Of a DNA stretch of 22,397 nucleotides, positions 16,487-22,397 are shown piece by piece. Within the stretch, counting starts at the first letter, position 1, and each line of letters begins with the position of its first letter. This stretch comes from Roseiarcus sp043784465 (GTDB lineage Bacteria > Pseudomonadota > Alphaproteobacteria > Rhizobiales > Beijerinckiaceae): contig JAYVYJ010000185.1 of the NCBI GenBank assembly GCA_043784465.1, positions 1 to 22,397 on the forward strand. The letters are read 5' to 3'. The notes under the pieces were generated by a model that made no database searches, was not told where the DNA came from, and saw only the letters and a program-made list of their open reading frames with translations. A program made the translations under genes and the position numbers.

Positions 16487-17407
16487 TTACGTCAAGCCCG
16501 CCGCCCTATCCACTTCCGCCAGCGTCTGCGTCAATCGGGGTAGGACGAAGTCCAAAAAGGCGCGACGCTTCAGCGGTTGAATGCGCTGCGACGGATGCAC
16601 CAGATTGACGGGTGCGACATCGTCCGCATAAGCGCGCAAAATCGTCACGAGGCGCCCGTGGGAGATCGCATTGGCCACCTGATAGGACATCAATCGCGCA
16701 ATCCCCAGTCCCGCGACGGCCGCATCCACGACGGCGTCGGCGGCGTTGACGGAAAAACGGGGCTGAACGGCAACCGACCGCGCCGTCGCCCCGCCGCCAA
16801 ACGGCCAGTTGCGATGGGTCTGCAATCCTTCGAAAGCTATGCAGAAATGGTCCGCCAGCGCTTCCGGCGTCGCCGGCTCGCCGCGCCTTGCGATATAATC
16901 GGGGCTCGCGCAGACCAACCACCGCACATGACCGACATGCCGGGCGATCAGATCGCTGTCGGGCAGCCGGCCGATCCGCACTGCGACGTCGACATGCGCC
17001 TCCGCCAGATCGATCATCTGATCCGAGAGCACAAGCCGGACCGTCACGTCGGGATAGGCGGCGAGGAAGGCGTGGAGGATCGGCGCGACATGAAGCTTGC
17101 CGATTAAGATCGGCGCGGCGACCAGAAGTTCGCCGCGCGGAGAGCGATATTCGCCGCTCGCGGCGCGCTCGGCGTCGGCGAGATCGTCGAGCAGCCGGCG
17201 CGCGACGGCTGCGAACGCCTCGCCCGCTTCGGTGAGGATCAGCTTGCGGCTCGTGCGGACCAGCAATTGCGCGTTGAGATGCGCCTCAAGCTCCGAGACA
17301 CGCCGGCTGACGGTCGGAAGCGGCGCGCCGAGCGCGCGGGACGCCGCCGACAGGCTGCCGCCGTCGACAGCCGCCACAAAAGCCCGCATCGCCTCGAACC
17401 GATCCAC
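16487..17407 (-). CDS. LysR-family transcriptional regulator
   Basis: A 306-residue LysR-type DNA-binding regulator. The N-terminal winged helix-turn-helix occupies about residues 1-60 (FEAMRAFVAAVDGGSLSAAS, then LPTVSRRVSELEAHL as the recognition region). An effector-binding domain with two periplasmic-binding-protein-like lobes follows (GELLVAAPILIGKLHVAPIL, then VDVAVRIGRLPDSDL). The opening and the length match the large subgroup that begins MDRFEAM. The start is GTG 17407, preceded only by a weak AATAAG, but the family N-terminus supports it; an ATG six codons in is the alternative. It is divergent from the PNPOx-like gene across 170 bp, the classic layout for a LysR regulator that controls its neighbour. 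A T-N11-A palindrome (17413-17427) lies just ahead of its own start, suggesting autoregulation. The inducer is unknown. Confidence 0.92.
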   Translation of the reverse strand: MDRFEAMRAFVAAVDGGSLSAASRALGAPLPTVSRRVSELEAHLNAQLLVRTSRKLILTEAGEAFAAVARRLLDDLADAERAASGEYRSPRGELLVAAPILIGKLHVAPILHAFLAAYPDVTVRLVLSDQMIDLAEAHVDVAVRIGRLPDSDLIARHVGHVRWLVCASPDYIARRGEPATPEALADHFCIAFEGLQTHRNWPFGGGATARSVAVQPRFSVNAADAVVDAAVAGLGIARLMSYQVANAISHGRLVTILRAYADDVAPVNLVHPSQRIQPLKRRAFLDFVLPRLTQTLAEVDRAAGLT

Positions 17408-17412
17408 CTTAT

Positions 17413-17427
17413 TTCCACATTTTGGAA
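17413..17427. promoter_or_regulatory. candidate LysR box TTCCA-N5-TGGAA
   Basis: TTCCACATTTTGGAA has perfect 5-bp arms, and its inner pair T17414/A17426 meets the T-N11-A rule for LysR operators. A second half-site TGGAAGG (17464-17470) repeats TGGAAGG at 17423-17429 with a 41-bp offset, about four helical turns. The site begins 6 bp upstream of the LysR start, where binding would block its own transcription. No binding evidence is available. Confidence 0.5.
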
Positions 17428-17577
17428 GGATGCGTCTCGAAACTAACGGGTCTCGCGCGAAAATGGAAGGGAGTAGATCAAGCGCCGAGGCCGCATCGGC
17501 CCTGCGAGCCCGTTCCCCAGCCTTGAACCGTCTGGTCTGGGCTTGCCATCAAGCGAGAAGCCCACCGAGGGAGCATC

Positions 17578-18195
17578 ATGATCGGACCCAGCAGCGACAT
17601 CGCCTTCACGCCGGCCGTAAAGGAAATACAGACCACGCGCGGGTCGCGCGCGACCTACGCCAACATGGAGGCGCGCGGCGGCTTTCGCACGGAGATCGAC
17701 GACGATCTCGCGGCGTTCGTCGAAGACGTCGACACCGCCTATCTGGCGACAACCAATGCGGCCGGGCAACCCTATGCGCAGCATCGCGGGGGACCAAAGG
17801 GCTTCATCCGCGTACTGGGACCGCGCGCGCTCGGCTGGGCGGACTATGCCGGCAACCGTCAATATGTCTCGGCGGGCAATCTCGCCGAGAACCGGAAGGC
17901 CTTCCTGTTCCTGATGGACTATGCGCATCGCCGCCGCATCAAATTGTGGGGCCGCGCGCAGATGAGCGACGATCGCGCCTTGATCGCCCGGTTGACGCCC
18001 GCGGACTATCACGCGCGGAGCGAGCGGGCGGTCGTGTTCGAGATCGAGGCCTGGGACACCAACTGCCCGCAACACATCCCGCAGAAGCTCGACGCCGCCG
18101 ACGTAGCGGAAGCGCTCGCGATCCGCGACAAGCGCATCGCGGATCTGGAGGGCGATCTTGCCGCGCTCAAGAGCCGCATCGAACGAGCCTCCTGA
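17578..18195 (+). CDS. pyridoxamine 5'-phosphate oxidase-family (PNPOx-like) flavin-binding protein
   Basis: A 205-residue protein of the split-barrel flavin-binding superfamily. Recognisable stretches are the N-terminal SDIAFTPAVKEIQTTRGSRA; FVEDVDTAYLATTNAAGQPYAQHRGGPKGF (the strand pair that holds FMN phosphate in relatives); WADYAGNRQYVSAGNL; FLFLMDYAHRRRIKLWGRA; and WDTNCPQHIPQK. A short coiled-coil-like tail (AIRDKRIADLEGDLAALKSRI) ends the protein. It is not the vitamin B6 enzyme PdxH; members of this branch are generally uncharacterised flavin or stress-related oxidoreductases. The ATG at 17578 has GAGGGAG about 5 bases upstream. The divergent LysR gene is its probable regulator. The stop lies 12 bp from the stop of the convergent FAD-subunit gene. 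The 5' leader contains two mutually exclusive small hairpins (GCTTG/CAAGC at 17541-17554, GGGCTT/AAGCCC at 17539-17563), of unknown significance. Confidence 0.88.
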   Translation: MIGPSSDIAFTPAVKEIQTTRGSRATYANMEARGGFRTEIDDDLAAFVEDVDTAYLATTNAAGQPYAQHRGGPKGFIRVLGPRALGWADYAGNRQYVSAGNLAENRKAFLFLMDYAHRRRIKLWGRAQMSDDRALIARLTPADYHARSERAVVFEIEAWDTNCPQHIPQKLDAADVAEALAIRDKRIADLEGDLAALKSRIERAS

Positions 18196-18207
18196 CCCCG
18201 TGGGCGC

Positions 18208-19128
18208 TCACGACGGCGGCGAAACCACCTCCAGCAGATCGCGTACGAGACCTTTCAGCAAGTCGAGCTTGTAGCGCGACGCCGGCAGAGGGTTCGCCCC
18301 TTCGACGGACGCCTCGGCCCCAGCGGCGAACGTGGCGGCGGCGGCCGGTTTGCCGAGAGCGATCGCCTCCGCTCCGTGCAAGCGCATTGGAACCGGGGCG
18401 ACGCCGCCTGCGACCAGGCGAACTCGCGTAAAGGCGCCAGCCTCGAAGGTCGCGCTGACGACGAGTTCGACCAGCGGCCATTCCGCGTGCGCGCGGCCGA
18501 TGGCGCGTTTGTAAGCCGCGCGCTCGCCCGGGATCGGCCCTGGCAGCAAAACGGCGCCGATCAGCTCTCCCGGCGCCAGCGTCGTTTCCGCCGACGTTGC
18601 GCGCCCGTCGCCCAACGCTTCGCCGATAGGCACGTCGCGACGCCGGTCGGTGTCGAGACGCGCGTCATAGGCGAGGAGCGCCGCCGCGAGCGTCGAGGGA
18701 TGCGGCGCGACGCAAGGCGCCGTGTCGAAAGCCACCGCGTAAAGCGCGTTTCCGGCGCGCGCGGGACAACCTTCGCCTCCTTTCTTCAGGCAGGCGATGT
18801 CCGGATTGCGGAAATACCAGCAGCGATTGCGCTGCGCGATGGCGCCGCCCAGCGTCGCCACACGCCGGATCTGCGGCGTAGCCAGCCCGCACGCCGCCGC
18901 CGCCAGCCCCGGATAGCCCGACAAGACGGCGGGGTCGGCGGCCAGGGCGGCGACAGTCGTCAGCGCGCCGAGGCGCAGCCCGCCCCCCGGCTCCGCGCGA
19001 ACGCCCGCCAGGGCCTGGGCCGCGTCGACGTCGAGGACCGAGCCGCGAGAGACGCCGCTGCGGCGGCGCTCGGAAAGGTCTGTGCCTCCCGCCCGGTATT
19101 CTGGGACGGCATGACTAGCGAGCGCCAT
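18208..19128 (-). CDS. molybdenum hydroxylase FAD-binding subunit with PaoB-type [4Fe-4S] cysteines
   Basis: A 306-residue medium subunit of a xanthine dehydrogenase/aldehyde oxidoreductase-type enzyme, passing electrons from the iron-sulphur centres to FAD. Seen: the FAD pyrophosphate loop RAGGTD (12-17), LRLGALTTVAALAADP (about 51-66), ATPQIRRVATLGGAIAQ (about 83-99), and four cysteines Cys103, Cys113, Cys121 and Cys139 in RNRCWYFRNPDIACL, GEGCPA and APCVAPHPS. E. coli PaoB has the same arrangement and binds an extra [4Fe-4S] cluster, so one is inferred here. ATG 19128 has a strong AGGAGG and overlaps the 3' end of the upstream gene by 14 bp, indicating translational coupling. An in-frame TGA four codons before the ATG rules out a longer start, yet only 11 residues precede the FAD loop, about 20 fewer than in PaoB. 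Confidence 0.92.
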   Translation of the reverse strand: MALASHAVPEYRAGGTDLSERRRSGVSRGSVLDVDAAQALAGVRAEPGGGLRLGALTTVAALAADPAVLSGYPGLAAAACGLATPQIRRVATLGGAIAQRNRCWYFRNPDIACLKKGGEGCPARAGNALYAVAFDTAPCVAPHPSTLAAALLAYDARLDTDRRRDVPIGEALGDGRATSAETTLAPGELIGAVLLPGPIPGERAAYKRAIGRAHAEWPLVELVVSATFEAGAFTRVRLVAGGVAPVPMRLHGAEAIALGKPAAAATFAAGAEASVEGANPLPASRYKLDLLKGLVRDLLEVVSPPS

Positions 19129-21802
19129 GAGCGGCCTCCTTCATGAGCGAGAGCAGACGGTCGGGGCGGATGGGAATGTCGTGCGGACGCACGCCCAGCG
19201 CATCGCGGATCGCGTTGGCGATGGCGGCGGGCGTCGGCACGGCGGCGACTTCGCCGATACCGACCGATCCGCCCGGAACATGGTCGAAGCCGCTCTCCTC
19301 GAAATGCACTTCGAGGGGCGGCATGTCGGCGATCCCCGGCGTGCGGTAATCGTCGAGATTGACGCTCAGCACATGGCCCGTATGGGGGTCGACCTCCCGG
19401 GATTCATAGAGCGCATGGCCGAGGCTCTGGATGAATGCGCCCGCCGCCTGATTGCGCGCCAGCGGCGCGGAGGCGAGCTTGCCGACCGAAATGCCCGACC
19501 ATGCGCGCACGACGCGTACGCGGGCGAGCCAGGTGTCGACCTCGACCTCCACCACCTGCACGGAACTCGGCGCCCCGGCGCCGACCGCCATTTTCTGGCT
19601 GCGGCGCAGCATCCAGCCAAAGATGCGCCCGACGATCCCCGCCTCGTGCAGCAGCGACTCGTGGCCATAGACGTTGCGCTTGTCGTCCTCGGGCCGGCCT
19701 GCGGTCACGGCGAGATCGGGCGAGGCGGCGAGCCATTCGCGCCATGGCGCGTTCGATCCCGGCGCCGGCGCCTTGGAGGCGGCCTGCACCCGCGCCTTCA
19801 GCATTTTCGAAGCTTCGAGCAGGGCGGGCACGATGGAGGCCGTCACGCGGCTTCCCCCGGAACCCGGCCCGAGCGGCAATCGAGAATCGCCCAGCCGCAC
19901 CTCGATGTCGGCGGCCTCCAGCCCAAACTCGCGCGCCAGCGTCTCGGCGATCACGGTGCGCGTGCCGGTGCCGATGTCCTGCACCGCGAGGCTGGCGACC
20001 AGCCGCCCGTCTTTCACCGCGAGTTCAGCTTTCGTGTTGGCCTGCCACAGATAGAGCCAATAGCCCGCCGCCGCCCCGACGCCGCGCCGGTAGCGCCCTT
20101 CGCCGGGCGGCGCCCCGCGCGTTTTCCACACATCGAGCCCCCTCGCCCAATCGTAAAGTTTCGCGCGCGCGGGGTTCGGGTCCATGCGCTTGCGCATTTC
20201 GAGCGGGTCCATGCCGATGCGGATCGCCGCCTCGTCGATCCCCTGTTCGAGCGCGAAGGCCATCGGCGGGCCGCCCGGACCGCGAAACGGCGAGCCCGGC
20301 GGCAGGTCGTTGAGCACGTCGTAGTCGACGAGTTCCTTGGCCTCCGCCGTGTAGATAAGTCGGGCGAGGCCCGCGACCGTGTTGTTGGCGGCGACGCCCG
20401 CGTCCGAATAAGCCGTCAGCGACAGCGCCTTCATGCCGCCGTCGCGCGAGGGCAGCAGCGACAGTTTGAGTTCGACCGCAGGCCGGTAGCCCGCCACCGA
20501 AAGCTCCTCGTGGCGGCTGTAGGCGACGCGCACGGGCGCGCGGGCGGCCTGGGCGAGCGTCACCGCCGCGATGGTCTCCATGCCGAGAGCGCCCTTGGAG
20601 CCAAAGCCGCCGCCGACATGCGCGGCCAGCACGCGCACCCGCGCGGGCTCCAGCTTGAAGCGCTTGGCGATGGCCGCCGCGAGCGCGGACACGCCTTGCG
20701 TCGAAACCTCGACCGTCAGGTCGCCGCCCTCGAAGCGGGCGACGGCGACATGCGGCTCCAGCGAATTGTGCTGCTGCGCGCTGGTGCGGAACACGCCCTC
20801 GACCAGCAGCGGATCGCCCGCCGCGCGGGCGGCGGCGATGGACTTTTGCGCCGCCTTGCGACGCAGCGAGAACGCCGAAACCGGACCGCGCAGGTTGCCG
20901 CTCCACCCGGCGGGCGAATTGCCGCCTTCGCCCGCATTGTGCTTCACGCCTTTGCCCTTGGGAAAGAGGACGGGGGCGCCCTTCGCCAGAGCCGCCTCGG
21001 GGCCAATCGCGGCGGCGAGCGGCGCATAGCGCACTTCGATCGCCGCCAGCCCCCGTTCCGCCGTCGCGCGGTCCACGGCCGCCACCGCCGCCACCGCCTC
21101 ACCGACGTGGCTCAGCATCTTGTCGGCGTCGAGCAGCGATACGGCGGCTTTGACGCCGAGCGTCGCAAGCGCCCGCGAGAAATCGAGCGAAACCACGCGG
21201 GCGCGGGCGTGAGGAGAGCGCAGGATCGCGCCTTCCCACTGGCCCTCGTGGCGGACGTCCAGCGTATAGATCGCCGCGCCCGTGACCTTGTCGCGCGCGT
21301 CGATGCGCGGCGCTTCCGGCTCTTTCTGGTCGTAAACGCCCGCGCAGGCGTCGGCGACGGCGCGGTAGATGTTGTCATAAGCCCCGCAGCGGCAGAGATG
21401 GCCGGAGAAAGCCTCGCCGATCTCGTCGCGCGACGGCGCCGCAGCGCCGTGCGCCGCGCGCCATTCGTCAAAAAAGGCCTTCGCCTCGACAACGAAGCCA
21501 GGCGTGCAGAAGCCGCATTGCAGCGCGTCGTGCGCCATGAACGCGCGCTGCACCGGATGCAGGCCTTCGACGCCGATCCCCTCGACGGTGATGATCGCCT
21601 TGCCGCCCGCCGCCTTCGCCGGCATCAGGCAACTCACGACGGCCGCCCCATCTACCAGCACCGTGCAGGCGCCGCAGACCCCGGCGCCGCAAACCTGTTT
21701 CGTCCCGGTGAGCGCCAGGGTTCCGCGCAGCACGTCGATCAGAAGATCGTCGTCTCCTTCCGGAAGATCGACCCTGCGCCCATTGACCGTCGCCGCCGCC
21801 AT
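19115..21802 (-). CDS. molybdenum hydroxylase: fused [2Fe-2S] and molybdopterin catalytic subunit
   Basis: An 895-residue fusion. Residues 1-155 are the two-cluster iron-sulphur part: plant-type [2Fe-2S] ligands Cys38, Cys43, Cys46 and Cys58, then Cys96, Cys99, Cys137 and Cys139 (QCGFCTPG and HLCRCGAYDN). From about 165 (RIDARDKVTGAAIYTLDV) to the end is the molybdenum-cofactor catalytic part: HVGGGFGSKG (about 395), PFRGPGGPPMAFALEQGIDEAA, QDIGTGTRTVIAETLA, GGSRVT and GSVGIGEVAAVPTPAA, with the catalytic Glu at 851. It would hydroxylate an aldehyde or N-heterocycle; the substrate cannot be read from the sequence. No twin-arginine signal precedes the iron-sulphur part, so a cytoplasmic enzyme is likely, unlike periplasmic PaoABC. 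ATG 21802 has GAGGG about 4 bases upstream. It is first in a two-gene operon with the FAD subunit and is divergent from a TetR gene. No XdhC-type maturation gene is visible. Confidence 0.93.
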   Translation of the reverse strand: MAAATVNGRRVDLPEGDDDLLIDVLRGTLALTGTKQVCGAGVCGACTVLVDGAAVVSCLMPAKAAGGKAIITVEGIGVEGLHPVQRAFMAHDALQCGFCTPGFVVEAKAFFDEWRAAHGAAAPSRDEIGEAFSGHLCRCGAYDNIYRAVADACAGVYDQKEPEAPRIDARDKVTGAAIYTLDVRHEGQWEGAILRSPHARARVVSLDFSRALATLGVKAAVSLLDADKMLSHVGEAVAAVAAVDRATAERGLAAIEVRYAPLAAAIGPEAALAKGAPVLFPKGKGVKHNAGEGGNSPAGWSGNLRGPVSAFSLRRKAAQKSIAAARAAGDPLLVEGVFRTSAQQHNSLEPHVAVARFEGGDLTVEVSTQGVSALAAAIAKRFKLEPARVRVLAAHVGGGFGSKGALGMETIAAVTLAQAARAPVRVAYSRHEELSVAGYRPAVELKLSLLPSRDGGMKALSLTAYSDAGVAANNTVAGLARLIYTAEAKELVDYDVLNDLPPGSPFRGPGGPPMAFALEQGIDEAAIRIGMDPLEMRKRMDPNPARAKLYDWARGLDVWKTRGAPPGEGRYRRGVGAAAGYWLYLWQANTKAELAVKDGRLVASLAVQDIGTGTRTVIAETLAREFGLEAADIEVRLGDSRLPLGPGSGGSRVTASIVPALLEASKMLKARVQAASKAPAPGSNAPWREWLAASPDLAVTAGRPEDDKRNVYGHESLLHEAGIVGRIFGWMLRRSQKMAVGAGAPSSVQVVEVEVDTWLARVRVVRAWSGISVGKLASAPLARNQAAGAFIQSLGHALYESREVDPHTGHVLSVNLDDYRTPGIADMPPLEVHFEESGFDHVPGGSVGIGEVAAVPTPAAIANAIRDALGVRPHDIPIRPDRLLSLMKEAAHGAR

Positions 21803-21844
21803 TTCGCCCTCGCCTGTATACGGAGGATTCGCAAATTATTACAT

Positions 21845-21865
21845 CGAGTGCAATTTTGCAACTCG
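21845..21865. promoter_or_regulatory. candidate TetR operator in the divergent promoter region
   Basis: TGCAA (21849-21853) and TTGCA (21856-21860) are perfect arms around TT. CGAG and CTCG flank them almost symmetrically (offset by one base). The site fills the centre of the 67-bp gap between the molybdenum hydroxylase start and the TetR start and ends 4 bp before the TetR ATG. Binding could therefore shut both promoters. On the minus strand, TTGCAA followed by an AT-rich TAATAATTT would suit a promoter for the operon, though the spacing is not ideal. Confidence 0.5.
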
Positions 21866-21869
21866 TGCA

Positions 21870-22397
21870 ATGCGTGATATTCGCGCAGAAATGACGCCAG
21901 AGCCGGGAAAATCCGAAGGCTTGCGCGAGCGCAAACGCCGCGAGACGCGCCGACGGCTCGCAGAAACCGGTCTGCGACTCTTTCTCGAACACGGCTACGA
22001 GGGGACCACTCTAGACATGATCGCCGAGGCCGCGGGCGTCTCGCGCCGAACGGTGTTTCATTATTTCGACCAAAAGGACGACATTCTGCTCGCCTGGCAA
22101 AGCGGGCTTGCGGAAATGATTCGCGAGGCGATCCGGAGCGAGCGCCCCGACAGGCCCGCGCTCGATGTCGTGCTTTCGGCTTTGCTGCGGCTGGTCGGGC
22201 AATATCAGGTCGCCGACCACATCCGCATCGAGCGCCTGCTCGCCTCGTCGCACCGGCTCGCCGCCAGCAAGCTCGCCAAATACGCCGAGCAGGAACTAGC
22301 CATGTTCGAGGCGCTCGCGCACCTTTGGCCGTCCCCGGATCGCCGCAACGCCCTGCGGCTCGTGGCGATGGTCGGCGTCGGCGCATTGCGGCTGGGA
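21870..22397 (+). CDS. TetR/AcrR-family transcriptional regulator (3' end beyond the window)
   Basis: An open frame of 176 codons running off the window edge without a stop. The N-terminal helix-turn-helix is plain: RERKRRETRRRLAETGLRLFLEHGYEGTT leads into LDMIAEAAGVSRRTVFHYFDQKDDIL, the standard TetR DNA-binding signature. The following all-helical region is the ligand and dimer domain, whose sequence gives no clue to the effector. The start is taken as ATG 21870; an in-frame ATG at 21891 is the alternative, and neither has a good Shine-Dalgarno. The gene is divergent from the molybdenum hydroxylase operon across 67 bp with a palindrome in the gap, so it is probably the repressor of that operon and of itself. 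Most TetR proteins are 190-220 residues, so only a short C-terminal part should be missing. Confidence 0.9.
   Translation, partial: MRDIRAEMTPEPGKSEGLRERKRRETRRRLAETGLRLFLEHGYEGTTLDMIAEAAGVSRRTVFHYFDQKDDILLAWQSGLAEMIREAIRSERPDRPALDVVLSALLRLVGQYQVADHIRIERLLASSHRLAASKLAKYAEQELAMFEALAHLWPSPDRRNALRLVAMVGVGALRLG

Noticed and set aside
19127..21877. 916-codon open frame on the plus strand opposite the molybdenum hydroxylase
   Set aside because: Antisense shadow of a gene with all expected cofactor motifs; it has low-complexity Arg/Ala/His composition and no known domain.

Overview
The window is GC-rich, densely coded DNA. A roughly 2,860-residue cyclic beta-1,2-glucan synthase points to an alphaproteobacterium of the order Hyphomicrobiales (Rhizobiales). 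The family or genus cannot be fixed from the sequence alone. I see no tRNA, rRNA, CRISPR array, intact insertion sequence or phage gene.

Layout. (1) 48-3490, plus strand: an ABC-F ATPase followed 80 bp later by a DEAD-box RNA helicase with a DbpA-type RNA-binding tail. Both families act on ribosomes or RNA. (2) 3493-4677, minus strand: acetate kinase (ackA), ending 2 bp from the helicase stop. (3) 5004-6230, plus strand: a decayed phosphoketolase (xfp). About half the gene remains, cut at both ends and interrupted by an in-frame TGA. Phosphoketolase makes the acetyl phosphate that acetate kinase uses, so this looks like the relic of a dismantled phosphoketolase/acetate kinase branch. An 11-bp inverted repeat lies exactly at the 5' edge of the relic, and a related inverted repeat lies upstream of the glucan synthase. 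(4) 6337-16061, minus strand: the giant ndvB/chvB-type cyclic glucan synthase and, 38 bp downstream, a Tat-exported nitroreductase-like protein, probably co-transcribed. (5) 16487-18195: a LysR regulator divergent from a PNPOx-like flavin protein, with a good LysR-box candidate between them. (6) 18208-21802, minus strand: a molybdenum hydroxylase of the xanthine dehydrogenase/aldehyde oxidoreductase family. The [2Fe-2S] and molybdenum parts are fused in one polypeptide, and the FAD subunit carries four cysteines of the PaoB [4Fe-4S] type. (7) 21870 to the window end, plus strand: a TetR regulator, divergent from that operon and cut by the window edge, with a palindromic operator candidate in the 67-bp gap.

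Most genes are ordinary chromosomal genes of known families. I found no convincing new multi-gene system. The points most worth a second look are the xfp relic next to an intact ackA, the two related inverted repeats, and the regulator/operator pairs at 17413-17470 and 21845-21865.
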